Below are positions 1-8,179 of a DNA stretch of 64,000 bases, piece by piece. Origin of the DNA: Pseudoalteromonas gelatinilytica (GTDB lineage Bacteria; Pseudomonadota; Gammaproteobacteria; Enterobacterales; Alteromonadaceae). Location: NCBI RefSeq assembly GCF_001641615.1, contig NZ_LRRU01000020.1, forward strand, positions 268,525-332,524, given 5' to 3'. Below the pieces are notes generated by a model. That model worked only from the letters and a program-made list of their open reading frames with translations. It had not been told where the DNA came from and ran no database searches. Position numbers and translations under genes: made by a program. Each line of letters begins with the position of its first letter. The stretch's first letter is position 1.

Positions 1-1044
1 TCAACATGGAGCTGGATTGTTTGGCAAGACCCAAGTATCAACTACGATGATCAAATCAAATTTATCGATTTAGCTTCATCATTAAATTTTGAATATGTAT
101 TAATCGACAATTGGTGGGATAAAAACATTGGCCGCGAGAGAATGGCTGAATTGGTTAAGTACGCTAATGGTAAGGGCGTTGATGTTATTTTGTGGTACAA
201 CTCAAATGGCTGGTGGAATGACGCACCTCAAACCCCACAAAATAGAATGAACAGTGCACCTGCACGTCGAAATGAAATGGCGTGGTTGCAAAGCATTGGT
301 GTTAAAGGGCTTAAAGTAGATTTTTTTGGTGGTGACAAACAAGAGACCATTAAACTCTACGAAGATATTCTCACTGATGCAAATCAGTATGGTTTAGTGA
401 TCACCTTTCATGGCAGCACTATCCCGCGTGGCTGGGAAAGAATGTATCCTAACTTCGTCACATCTGAAGCGGTTCTAGCATCGGAGAACCTTGTTTTTCA
501 TCAAAATTCGTTAGATTTACATGCCTATAACGCGACTATTTTACCGTTCACTCGTAATGCTATTGGCGCTATGGATTTTGCCCCAGTGTTTTTAAACAAA
601 CGCTTATCTCAAGATCAAACCGTCGGCACTATTCGTAAAACCACAGATGCATTTGAACTGGCAACAGGTGTGCTTTATCAATCACCAGTACAACATTTTG
701 GCCTGACGCCAAATAACCTTGTAGAGCAACCTCAATTTGTTATTGATACTTTAAAGGCGATGCCAACGGTATGGGATGAAACACGTTATATTGCAGGTCA
801 GCCGGGTCAAGATGTAACGATCGCAAGGCGTCATCAGCAAACATGGTGGGTAGCTGCCGTGAATGGTGAAAATAAAGCCAAAACATTCGATATCGATTTA
901 CCTATGTTAGCGGGCAAAAAAGTCACCCTGTTGTTTGACAAAAAAGATGGCAGTGCTGGTACTAAGCAAGTCACAGTAAGTAACAGTGGCAAGTTAACCT
1001 TAAACTTATTAGCTCAAGGTGGCGCACTGATTATTGGTCGCTAA
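1..1044 (+). CDS. GH97 family glycoside hydrolase, C-terminal part
   Basis: The reading frame is open from base 1, so the start lies upstream; a methionine at 142 is internal. The protein matches the catalytic barrel and C-terminal beta domain of GH97 enzymes (alpha-glucosidase/alpha-galactosidase type, usually 600-700 residues, periplasmic). Visible landmarks are the WSWIVWQ strand near the left edge, IDNWWD, and LKVDFFGGDKQ with the Asp codon at 319-321. In retaining GH97 members the nucleophile is an Asp on this kind of strand, so a retaining mechanism is my inference. The last ~80 residues look like the usual all-beta GH97 C-terminal domain. A strong terminator follows. It lies on the same side of the chromosome as the L-fucose operon, which suggests a larger glycan-use locus to the left. 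The substrate cannot be read from the sequence. Confidence 0.85.
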   Translation, partial: STWSWIVWQDPSINYDDQIKFIDLASSLNFEYVLIDNWWDKNIGRERMAELVKYANGKGVDVILWYNSNGWWNDAPQTPQNRMNSAPARRNEMAWLQSIGVKGLKVDFFGGDKQETIKLYEDILTDANQYGLVITFHGSTIPRGWERMYPNFVTSEAVLASENLVFHQNSLDLHAYNATILPFTRNAIGAMDFAPVFLNKRLSQDQTVGTIRKTTDAFELATGVLYQSPVQHFGLTPNNLVEQPQFVIDTLKAMPTVWDETRYIAGQPGQDVTIARRHQQTWWVAAVNGENKAKTFDIDLPMLAGKKVTLLFDKKDGSAGTKQVTVSNSGKLTLNLLAQGGALIIGR

Positions 1045-1083
1045 CTGTGAGTTAATAGGCGATAAACAAAACCAAGTAGAGAA

Positions 1084-1110
1084 AAGCGAGCAGGTTGCTC
1101 GCTTTTTTTT
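1084..1110 (+). terminator. Rho-independent terminator after GH97 gene
   Basis: Stem AAGCGAGCA / TGCTCGCTT with a 3-nt loop (GGT), followed by a run of eight T. It sits 40 bases after the GH97 stop and separates that gene from the riboswitch-controlled exporter. Confidence 0.85.
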
Positions 1111-1170
1111 GACTATAGTTGCCTTACTAATTTGGGCGTGCTAGATTTCGTTGGGTGTGGTGATGTACTA

Positions 1171-1222
1171 CAACGCTTTGAGGACGACCTTAAAGTTGAT
1201 ATTTAAATTCGGGGACGACCCC
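1171..1222 (+). promoter_or_regulatory. guanidine-II (mini-ykkC) riboswitch
   Basis: Two small hairpins in tandem, each with the loop ACGA. The first is CTTTGAGG-ACGA-CCTTAAAG at 1176-1195 (one G.U pair); the second is GGGG-ACGA-CCCC at 1211-1222. A linker of 15 bases separates them. Paired hairpins with ACGR loops are the defining structure of the guanidine-II class. The second hairpin ends 15 bases before the ATG of a Gdx/SugE-type exporter, which is the classic target. The ribosome binding site (AGAGG at 1227-1231) lies just after it, so guanidine binding probably frees translation. Confidence 0.9.
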
Positions 1223-1237
1223 ATAAAGAGGTCGACC

Positions 1238-1552
1238 ATGAATTGGATCCTACTTATTGCTGCTGGCTTACTTGAAGTCGCTTGGGCTTATGGCCTAAAA
1301 CAATCAAACGGTTTTACTAAACCACTCATTTCATTCTTTACAATTTTAACCATGGCTGCGAGCTTCTATTGCTTAAGCGTGGCGCTTAAATCATTACCAC
1401 TCAGTTTGGCTTATGCAGTTTGGGTAGGTATCGGCGTAATTGGCTCTGCAATTATTGGCATGACGCTATTATCAGAAGGCGTAAGCCTATTAAAAATTGC
1501 CAGCTTACTGCTGATTGCCCTTGGAATTATTGGTTTGAAACTCGCCAATTAG
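1238..1552 (+). CDS. gdx: guanidinium exporter, SMR family (Gdx/SugE)
   Basis: A 104-residue inner-membrane protein with four hydrophobic helices, the standard length for the small multidrug resistance family. Glu13 (LLIAAGLLEVAW) is the conserved ion- and substrate-binding acid of TM1, and the WVGIGVIGSA stretch in TM3 is typical of the Gdx/SugE branch rather than EmrE. It should work as a dual-topology antiporter exporting guanidinium in exchange for protons. I chose the ATG at 1238 rather than upstream in-frame starts because the upstream bases form the riboswitch and AGAGG is spaced seven bases before it. Regulation by guanidine is strongly implied by the riboswitch. Confidence 0.92.
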   Translation: MNWILLIAAGLLEVAWAYGLKQSNGFTKPLISFFTILTMAASFYCLSVALKSLPLSLAYAVWVGIGVIGSAIIGMTLLSEGVSLLKIASLLLIALGIIGLKLAN

Positions 1553-1561
1553 TGTTTGAAT

Positions 1562-1595
1562 AAAAATCCGATAGGCTGTTGCTCTATCGGATTTT
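1562..1595. terminator. terminator between convergent genes
   Basis: Stem AAAATCCGATAG / CTATCGGATTTT with a 9-nt loop. It lies between the exporter gene and the end of the fucose operon. The minus-strand reading ends in TTTTTATT, so it may serve both transcripts. Confidence 0.7.
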
Positions 1596-1629
1596 GGGTC
1601 TAGATCAAATGCAATTTGGGATTTATTAA

Positions 1630-2484
1630 TTAGTGTAATTTTTTATAATCAACGACGACTTGCTGTTGTACGCCAAGGCCTTCAATGCCAAGGGTAACTG
1701 TGTCGCCGTCTTTTAAGTAAACCGGTGGAGTTTGCCCTAAACCCACACCTGGTGGCGTGCCGGTAGAGATAACATCACCCGGTTGTAAACTCATAAATTG
1801 GCTGAGATAACTAACTATAAACGCTGGATCAAACACCATGGTTTTTGTGTTGCCGTTTTGGTATTGGGTATCGTTCACCTTTAACCACATATCTAAATTA
1901 AGTGGATCCGGAATTTCATCTTTGGTGACTAACCATGGGCCAAGTGGGCCAAATGTGTCACAGCCTTTCCCTTTATCCCACTGTGAACCGCGTTCTAGCT
2001 GGAAGTTTCGTTCAGACACATCGTTACACACACAATAACCAGCAATGTAATCATAAGCGTTTTCTACATCGACATACGAGGCGTGTTTACCAATTACAAT
2101 GGCAAGTTCAACTTCCCAGTCTAGCTTTTTGCTATTTTTAGGCTTGATTATATTGTCGTTAGGGCCGCTAATCGCGCTGGTGGCTTTGCTAAATACTTCA
2201 GGCTCATTGGGAATAGCCATGCCAGATTCTGCAGCGTGATCAGCATAGTTTAAGCCAATACAAATAAACTTACCTACATCAGCAATACATGAACCGATAC
2301 GCACCGGCTCTTCAATAAGCGGCAAGGTGTTTAAGTCGATTTGACTAATAAAATTGAGTGTTACTGGTGATAAAGCTTGGCCATTGATGTCTTTGAGCAC
2401 GTTACTTAAACAACGTAGCTTACCATCGCTATCAATGATGCCGGGTTTCTCTTGGCCAAAAGGGCCGTATCTTAGTAGTTTCAT
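1630..2484 (-). CDS. FAH-family 2,4-diketo-3-deoxy-L-fuconate hydrolase
   Basis: A 284-residue cytoplasmic protein of the fumarylacetoacetate hydrolase family. Landmarks are ICIGLNYADHAAESG, DWEVELAIVIG (metal-binding acids), the NDVSERNFQ stretch and STGTPPGVGLG near the C-terminus. In the non-phosphorylating L-fucose pathway, members of this family cleave 2,4-diketo-3-deoxy-L-fuconate to pyruvate and L-lactate. It is the last gene of the operon, 20 bases after the SDR that would make its substrate. The lldD gene in the same operon fits L-lactate as product. An L-rhamnose version of the pathway uses close homologues, so the sugar assignment rests on FucP and the operon as a whole. Confidence 0.85.
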   Translation of the reverse strand: MKLLRYGPFGQEKPGIIDSDGKLRCLSNVLKDINGQALSPVTLNFISQIDLNTLPLIEEPVRIGSCIADVGKFICIGLNYADHAAESGMAIPNEPEVFSKATSAISGPNDNIIKPKNSKKLDWEVELAIVIGKHASYVDVENAYDYIAGYCVCNDVSERNFQLERGSQWDKGKGCDTFGPLGPWLVTKDEIPDPLNLDMWLKVNDTQYQNGNTKTMVFDPAFIVSYLSQFMSLQPGDVISTGTPPGVGLGQTPPVYLKDGDTVTLGIEGLGVQQQVVVDYKKLH

Positions 2485-2504
2485 GATGATTCTCTTTACT
2501 TCTA

Positions 2505-3281
2505 TTAGTTATTCAAGGTGACGAAACCGCCATCAATGGGAAAATTACTGCCGGTAATAAAGGCTGCATCATCGGAGCAGAGGTAATCGACCAGTCCGGC
2601 AATTTCTTCTGGTTTGCCCATACGACCTATAGGTTGACTTTTGGAGAGCTTTTCAAACATTTCAGCTTGATTATCTGGGTAACTTTGGGCTAAAAAATTA
2701 TCAACAAATGGGGTGTGCACTCGACCAGGCGCAATGCAGTTACAGCGGATGCCATCATTTATATAGTCTTTTGCAACGGAATAGGTCATGGTCAAAACCG
2801 CGCCTTTAGTCATTGAGTAAGCAAACCTGTGAGCAATACCGACTGATGATGCAACCGAAGCAAGGTTAATAATGACGCCGCTTTTTCGAGATTTCATGCT
2901 CTCGATAGCTGCATGAATACAGTTATAAACGCCTTTAACATTAATGTTATAGAGCCTGTCTAAATCAGCTTCTGCGGTGTTTTCGATATTGCCGATATGG
3001 GCAATACCGGCGTTGTTAACCAAAATATCAATGGGGTAGTGCTTGGTAATTGTATTAAATAACTCGTGAACTTGTTGGTGGTTTGCAACATCGACGGCAT
3101 ACGCATCGGCACTGCCATTGTCACGAAGAATTTCATCTTTCACTAAGTTTGCAGCGTCAAGGTTTAAATCAACCACCATGATATGCATGTCACGTTTTGC
3201 CAAGCGTAAACAGATACTTCGCCCGATGCCGCTTCCACCACCGGTTACTAGGGCAATTTTTTTTGTGTTTTGCTGGGTCAT
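2505..3281 (-). CDS. SDR dehydrogenase, likely 2-keto-3-deoxy-L-fuconate 4-dehydrogenase
   Basis: A 258-residue classical short-chain dehydrogenase. TGGGSGIG (residues 13-20) is the cofactor loop, Asp38 at the end of beta-2 indicates NAD rather than NADP, NNAG is at 89-92, and the catalytic residues are Ser142, Tyr155 and Lys159. By operon context it oxidises 2-keto-3-deoxy-L-fuconate to the 2,4-diketo acid split by the downstream FAH enzyme. It starts at an ATG preceded by AAGGA. The family is broad, so the substrate is inferred from context only. Confidence 0.85.
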   Translation of the reverse strand: MTQQNTKKIALVTGGGSGIGRSICLRLAKRDMHIMVVDLNLDAANLVKDEILRDNGSADAYAVDVANHQQVHELFNTITKHYPIDILVNNAGIAHIGNIENTAEADLDRLYNINVKGVYNCIHAAIESMKSRKSGVIINLASVASSVGIAHRFAYSMTKGAVLTMTYSVAKDYINDGIRCNCIAPGRVHTPFVDNFLAQSYPDNQAEMFEKLSKSQPIGRMGKPEEIAGLVDYLCSDDAAFITGSNFPIDGGFVTLNN

Positions 3282-3303
3282 AAAAAATCCTTAACTGGGG
3301 GAA

Positions 3304-4164
3304 TTAAAATAATCGGTAAAGTCTTTTGGCATTATCGGACCAAATCTTTCGCTGCTCAGAGACTGGTAGAACACTTATCAGCACATCGCTGATGTAATGC
3401 CAGTCGGTATAACAGCCATTCATGTTAACCACTGGCCAGTCGCTGCCCCATAAAATTCGGTTGGCACCAAATAACTGATAAATGAGTTCGAAGTAGGGGC
3501 GATATGTATCGATATCGACACAATCAGCCTGTGCTTGTGACATAAGCCCGGAAAACTTAATCGAGACATTTTTTAAGCATGCAAGTTGATAGAGCATGTC
3601 TTCCCAATGTTCAGACTTTGGCTTTGTTAAATCAGGTTTAGCAAGATGATTAATAACAATGTTTAAATGAGGATGCTGCTTAGCAATGGTGAGTATATAC
3701 GGTAAATGACACTCATGTACTAGGGCATCAAAACAGAGCTTATGCGCCGCTAAAAATTGGAAAATTGGCGTAAATTCTGGGTTTAAGATCCAATCAATTT
3801 GCTCAATGTCTTGCAGCATCGGCCGTACACCTTTGAAGTAAGGATCTGAAGCAAATAAGTTTAACTGTCTTAGAGCGTTTGTATCGGTAAAGTCGACCCA
3901 ACCAACAACACCTGCAATAAAGCTATGGGACTTAGCAAGTTTCAGTAAAAAACGCGTTTCATCATGTGAGTCGGCCGCTTGCACCACAATAGTGTTAGCA
4001 ATGTCATTAATAGCAAGGGTCGTAGTGAGCCTTTCTGGTAAATAATCTTGATACAGCACAGTTAAATCTTCACTTAACCAGCGATAGTCGCCACGGCTCA
4101 ATTGCCAAAAATGTTGATGGCTATCTATTTTCTTAATCGGGTTGAGTGTGCTGATTGTGTTCAT
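3304..4164 (-). CDS. amidohydrolase family L-fuconolactonase
   Basis: A 286-residue amidohydrolase-2 family enzyme. The N-terminal IDSHQHFWQL carries the HxH metal motif, VINHLAKPD the later His, and LWGSDWPV the barrel Asp with the W that is typical of sugar-lactone hydrolases. It should hydrolyse the L-fucono-lactone made by the aldo/keto reductase. An in-frame ATG exists at 4233, deep inside the upstream gene. I prefer the ATG at 4164 because it overlaps the upstream TGA as ATGA, the usual sign of translational coupling, and because the extra 23 residues are unlike the family. Confidence 0.85.
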   Translation of the reverse strand: MNTISTLNPIKKIDSHQHFWQLSRGDYRWLSEDLTVLYQDYLPERLTTTLAINDIANTIVVQAADSHDETRFLLKLAKSHSFIAGVVGWVDFTDTNALRQLNLFASDPYFKGVRPMLQDIEQIDWILNPEFTPIFQFLAAHKLCFDALVHECHLPYILTIAKQHPHLNIVINHLAKPDLTKPKSEHWEDMLYQLACLKNVSIKFSGLMSQAQADCVDIDTYRPYFELIYQLFGANRILWGSDWPVVNMNGCYTDWHYISDVLISVLPVSEQRKIWSDNAKRLYRLF

Positions 4165-5207
4165 GATGCGTCTCCGCTTTCTGGCGTCGGTGCATGCTGT
4201 GCAATTAGACCAGCTGTTTTTAAATCTTGCCAAAACTGGTTCGGGATAACCTGATTAAATAATTCGACGGTTTTGTGCACCCGTTTTTCGTTACCAAGCC
4301 CAGGTATAACCGAGGCAACAGTAGGATGCGCGAGTGGAAACTGTAAAGCTGCAGCTGCTAATGTGACATTATGATCAACACAAACAGCTTCAATTTTGGC
4401 GACTTTGTCGATGATTTCTTGTGACGCTGGTTGATAGTTGTAGTAAGGGTTTTGAAAATGACGAACGCCCGTAGCTAATATTCCCGAGTTATAGGGGCCA
4501 CCTAAGATAATAGACGCACCATGCTCTATACATGCAGGTAAAAAATCATCGAGAGGTTGTTGTTCTAATAACGAATAACGACCAGCTAATAAAAAGCAAT
4601 CGAACTGACCAATTGCCATTGCACGTTGACATATTTCAACTTCGTTAACCCCTAAACCGACAGCCTTAATTTGCCCACTTGTTTTGAGCTCTTCTAACGC
4701 TCGGTAGCCGCCTTGCTCAAATTGCATAAAATAAAAGGCATCTCGCTCGGCGTGTGTATCAACGCCTAAATCATGTACGAGTAAAATATCAATTTCAGCT
4801 AAACCTAAACGTTGTTGGCTATCTTCAAAAGAGCGCATAATGCCATCGTAGCTGTAGTCATATTGGGCATCAAAAGGCATTGGTGTGGCAAAGCCATGAC
4901 GCAGCTGCGTTACATCAGCATGGGGATCAGGTTTGATCAATCTGCCAACCTTGGTTGATAGAATATACTCTTTTTTACCAAGACCGCGCAGGGCATCACC
5001 AACACGACGTTCACTTAACCCAGCACCATAGCGAGGGGCGGTATCGAATAATGAAATGCCCACATCAATTGCTGCAGTTAAGGTGTTTTTAGCTTCTTCA
5101 TCGCTCACTGCTTGATATAGGTTACCCATAGAGGCCGCGCCAAAACCGAGGGTTGAAACCTCAATGCCGGTTTTTCCAAGTGGACGCGTTTTAAGTGTGT
5201 TTTTCAT
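4161..5207 (-). CDS. aldo/keto reductase, likely L-fucose 1-dehydrogenase
   Basis: A 348-residue aldo/keto reductase with the full catalytic tetrad Asp55, Tyr60, Lys86 and His145 (LFDTAPRYG, STKVG, LLVHDLG). AKRs of this branch include D-threo-aldose 1-dehydrogenases and bacterial L-fucose dehydrogenases, which oxidise the free pyranose to the 1,5-lactone. It sits directly before the lactonase gene with an ATGA overlap, and after lldD with a 24-base gap holding AGAGG. Sugar specificity is inferred from context (fucose permease and mutarotase next door). Confidence 0.85.
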   Translation of the reverse strand: MKNTLKTRPLGKTGIEVSTLGFGAASMGNLYQAVSDEEAKNTLTAAIDVGISLFDTAPRYGAGLSERRVGDALRGLGKKEYILSTKVGRLIKPDPHADVTQLRHGFATPMPFDAQYDYSYDGIMRSFEDSQQRLGLAEIDILLVHDLGVDTHAERDAFYFMQFEQGGYRALEELKTSGQIKAVGLGVNEVEICQRAMAIGQFDCFLLAGRYSLLEQQPLDDFLPACIEHGASIILGGPYNSGILATGVRHFQNPYYNYQPASQEIIDKVAKIEAVCVDHNVTLAAAALQFPLAHPTVASVIPGLGNEKRVHKTVELFNQVIPNQFWQDLKTAGLIAQHAPTPESGDAS

Positions 5208-5231
5208 AACCTACCTCTTAAGCAGTTTGTG

Positions 5232-6380
5232 TTACTTCACCAAAAAATCGGGCAGTTCAGATACAGTGGCGCAACCTAATTGGTTCATGATCTGGGTGAT
5301 TTGCATCATCAAGGCATTGATGGTGTGAATGCCGCCTTTATCGCCAAGGGCACCCACGCCATACACAAAGGGTCTGCCTAAGAATGTAAAGTCAGCACCG
5401 CTTGCAAGTGCACTCACAATGTTTGTTCCGCTACGAAGCCCGCTATCCATAAAAATTTTGATGTCTTTTGAATACTTGGCAGCGACTGTTTGCAGTGGTT
5501 TGACGGGAGATTCACCGGCATCTAGCTGACGCGCGCCATGATTTGACATAACAACCCCATCTGCGCCGAGCGCAATGGCCGCTTGTACATCAGACTCATT
5601 AATCAACCCTTTAATGATCAAAGGCCCTTGCCATAAATCGCGAATCGGTTTTAAACCTTCCAGATCAACGCGGCCCATGACAGTTTTATTCATAAAAGCT
5701 GCCAGCTCATCGGTAGGCATATTTTTTGGCATATACGGCTTGAGCGTTTCCATTTCTGGCTTGCCAGCAAGGGCGGTTTCATAAAGCCAGCGGGGTCTTG
5801 CTAGCATCTGCAGAATATTAGACAACGTCATCTTCGGTGGCATGGCTAGACCATTTCGAATATCACGTGGTCTGTAGCCAAAGGTAGGCACATCAACGGT
5901 GACCACTAGCACAGGGTAATGAGCTGCTTTGATGCGACTGAGTAAATCGAGCCTAATCTTTTCATCCGTTGGGTTATAAAGCTGAAACCACGCATGGCCT
6001 TGTGATACTTCTGCGATTCGTTCAAGGCTAGATGACGAAACCGTGCTTAACACATAAGGAATGTTTTTTTCAGCGGCGGCTTTAGCAAGAATCTCAGGGG
6101 CTTTTGGCCACATTAATCCTTGTAAACCAACAGGCGCAATACCAAATGGGGCCGCGTAAGTATGACCAAATAACTCGACAGTTTGGCTGCTACCTGTAAA
6201 TGGCTTTAATAGCTCACTGCGTAATTGCACACTATTGATGTCATCTCTATTTCGTTTTACACCATGCTCTTGCATACAACCGCCTTCAAGGTAATCGAAG
6301 GCAAAGCGAGGAATGCGTTGCTTGGCTTTTTTCTTAAGGTCGGCAACGTCTGGGTAAAGGTGGTTAAAGTAATTGCTCAT
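5232..6380 (-). CDS. lldD: FMN-dependent L-lactate dehydrogenase
   Basis: A 382-residue (S)-2-hydroxy-acid dehydrogenase of the LldD/glycolate oxidase family. FDYLEGGC at the N-terminus, QLYNPTDEK, TVDVPTFGYRPRD and SNHGARQLD (catalytic His and substrate-binding Arg) are all present, followed by the FMN-phosphate loop DSGLRSGTNIV. It should oxidise L-lactate to pyruvate at the membrane. Its place inside the operon makes sense because the diketo-cleaving hydrolase releases L-lactate, which is not a normal central intermediate. GAGGAATT precedes the ATG. Another 2-hydroxy acid as substrate cannot be excluded. Confidence 0.88.
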   Translation of the reverse strand: MSNYFNHLYPDVADLKKKAKQRIPRFAFDYLEGGCMQEHGVKRNRDDINSVQLRSELLKPFTGSSQTVELFGHTYAAPFGIAPVGLQGLMWPKAPEILAKAAAEKNIPYVLSTVSSSSLERIAEVSQGHAWFQLYNPTDEKIRLDLLSRIKAAHYPVLVVTVDVPTFGYRPRDIRNGLAMPPKMTLSNILQMLARPRWLYETALAGKPEMETLKPYMPKNMPTDELAAFMNKTVMGRVDLEGLKPIRDLWQGPLIIKGLINESDVQAAIALGADGVVMSNHGARQLDAGESPVKPLQTVAAKYSKDIKIFMDSGLRSGTNIVSALASGADFTFLGRPFVYGVGALGDKGGIHTINALMMQITQIMNQLGCATVSELPDFLVK

Positions 6381-6396
6381 GATGAATTCCTCAGCT

Positions 6397-7581
6397 TTAT
6401 TTCAAGCACGCAGGCCCAATGCTATCGAAGGTTTTATACGTTAATAAAAACTCTTGATGTCCCATTTGCTCTGATTTGGTTTGTTCACCATTGCCAACTC
6501 GAACAATCAACTCAAAAATCTCATCACCCACTTGCTTAACGGTTTTACTGCCTTCAATAACAGCGCCGGCATTTATATCCATATCATCACTGAGATTTGC
6601 ATAGGTTTCTGGGTTGGCGCAGATTTTAATAACCGGTGAAATGGCAGAACCAACGACAGAGCCGCGGCCTGTGGTAAATAAGGTGATATGAGCTCCTGAG
6701 GCTATCATTTCGACAATTTCTTGGTTGTCTGAAATATTCGGAAAACCAAACATAGGTTCGCCATCGGGCACCACATCCATTAAGAACAAGCCTTTTTTAT
6801 TTGGCTTTTCTCCTGGTTTGATAATGCCGTTTATTTGCGATGCGCCAGACTTGGCATAGGCGCCCATTGATTTTTCTTCTTGAGTTGTTAAGCCGCCTTC
6901 CGCATTGCCTGGGGCAAAACTGCCATAGCCCATTTTGGCGTAGTAATTTTCTGCTTTGACAACACAATTAATAAGTTGCTTGGCGAGTTCTGGACTTTCG
7001 GCTCGATGAGCCATGATTTGCTCACAACCGACAAGTTCACCGGTTTCTTCAAAAATGCAGGTTGCATCCGCGCTAATTAATCGGTCAAAACATTTACCAA
7101 CTGCCGGGTTTGCGCTTATGCCACTGGTACCATCAGAGCCACCGCAAATAGTACCAATGACGAGCTCATCGAGATGCATGTACTCAATTGGGCATTGAGC
7201 AAGTTGCTCAAGCATGATTTGGCTTTGGGTAATGCCTTTGGCAATGGTGTTTTTGGTGCCGCCATTTTGTTGGATCACTAGGGTATTGACTGGGCGACCA
7301 GACTCAGCAATCGCATCGCTCAAGTACTCACGATTAAAACCTTCACAGCCTAGTGATACTAATAAAACACCGCCCACATTAGGGTGGGTGCAAATGTTTT
7401 TCATCATCGCCAGGGCATAGTTATTTGGGTAGCAGCCCGGAAAACCGATTAGTTGCACATCTGGATGATCCATCTTATTGACGATAGAGCGTGCCACATG
7501 GTGTGCGCACTCAACCAAATAAACCACAACTAGGCTATTTCGAATGCCTTTTGAACCATCGTTTCTTAAATAGCCGCGCAT
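6397..7581 (-). CDS. UxaA-type sugar-acid dehydratase, large subunit
   Basis: A 394-residue protein matching the C-terminal catalytic region of the altronate/galactarate dehydratase family (UxaA, GarD). GTICGGSDGTSGISANPAVG is the clearest block, with LIGFPGCYPNN and LLVSLGCEGFN earlier; the cysteines suggest the metal or Fe-S site known in this family. In UxaA the two domains are fused (~495 residues), whereas here the N-terminal domain is a separate gene one base upstream. By elimination it is the L-fuconate dehydratase of the pathway, a step done by enolase-superfamily enzymes in the Xanthomonas route. GGGAG lies just before the ATG. Confidence 0.85.
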   Translation of the reverse strand: MRGYLRNDGSKGIRNSLVVVYLVECAHHVARSIVNKMDHPDVQLIGFPGCYPNNYALAMMKNICTHPNVGGVLLVSLGCEGFNREYLSDAIAESGRPVNTLVIQQNGGTKNTIAKGITQSQIMLEQLAQCPIEYMHLDELVIGTICGGSDGTSGISANPAVGKCFDRLISADATCIFEETGELVGCEQIMAHRAESPELAKQLINCVVKAENYYAKMGYGSFAPGNAEGGLTTQEEKSMGAYAKSGASQINGIIKPGEKPNKKGLFLMDVVPDGEPMFGFPNISDNQEIVEMIASGAHITLFTTGRGSVVGSAISPVIKICANPETYANLSDDMDINAGAVIEGSKTVKQVGDEIFELIVRVGNGEQTKSEQMGHQEFLLTYKTFDSIGPACLK

Positions 7582-7582
7582 A

Positions 7583-7888
7583 TTATTCTCCCGTTACAGA
7601 ATGGCGAGTGTGACTGGCAATGTAGTCACTTTTCATATTGTGAAGATGAACATGTTGGCCCGTTTTTATTGCTTCAGTCGCAGAGCCAATTGAAGCCCCA
7701 TACTTTAAAATCTGCTCACCAGCAGCAATATCTTGGCAGGCAATTTTGTGTCCGATGGTGACACTTGAATCGAGTGTTATTACCTGATTTGCAATGTTAA
7801 TTTGTTCGCCTTTTTGCGCCGATTGGCAGCAAACAATGACATTATCGTGTGGGTGTAACTGTACAAATTTATTCTCAGCCATAGCCAT
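7583..7888 (-). CDS. UxaA-type dehydratase, small SAF-domain subunit
   Basis: A 101-residue protein matching the N-terminal SAF domain of the UxaA family (VQLHPHDNVIVC, GHKIACQDIAAGEQILKYG, IGSATEAIKTGQHVHLHNM). It is the first gene of the seven-gene fucose operon, with one base between it and the catalytic subunit, so the two should form a complex. ATGs at 7888 and 7882 are both possible; a GTGAG sits slightly too near the first, so the shorter form (MAEN) is a fair alternative. Confidence 0.85.
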   Translation of the reverse strand: MAMAENKFVQLHPHDNVIVCCQSAQKGEQINIANQVITLDSSVTIGHKIACQDIAAGEQILKYGASIGSATEAIKTGQHVHLHNMKSDYIASHTRHSVTGE

Positions 7889-8179
7889 CTCACGTTGTTA
7901 ATCTGCAACGATTTGAAAAATGAATTTCTTTGTAAAATATGTTTGGGTATGAAGTGAGTCAACGCGTTTAGCGCGTATTTTAAACAGGTTTTTGTATATG
8001 AAATTTTGGCTGTAGCGATGTTTTATGTTTAATCATTTGTACAAAAATCACTCTGGCTGATGGTGATTTTCTACATGAAATATGTGTGTCTATATAAACT
8101 GGTTTGACATTGTTTGAATCGATTTTACATGGCATAGCGAGTAATCAGTGAGCCTTGTATTAAAACAACAGGCTTGTTT
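7889..8179. promoter_or_regulatory. divergent control region of the fucose operon and permease
   Basis: A 291-base AT-rich region between divergent transcripts. It contains a perfect inverted repeat ACGCG-TTTAG-CGCGT at 7962-7976 and a perfect 10-bp palindrome TTTGTACAAA at 8036-8045, both candidate operators. TTGACA at 8104-8109 is a good -35 for the permease, with a weak -10 (TACATG) near 8126. No regulator gene is present within the window, so the factor binding here is unknown. Confidence 0.5.

Noticed and set aside
1151-1237. N-terminal extension of the SMR exporter by 29 residues
   Set aside because: The bases form the two-hairpin riboswitch and the extension is unlike any SMR protein.
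4165-4233. Longer start for the lactonase gene
   Set aside because: Would lie fully inside the AKR gene and adds a non-homologous Cys/Arg-rich tail; the ATGA overlap gives a better start.
7780-7962. Separate 60-residue gene upstream of the small dehydratase subunit
   Set aside because: Overlaps the subunit gene in another frame and has no recognisable protein features.
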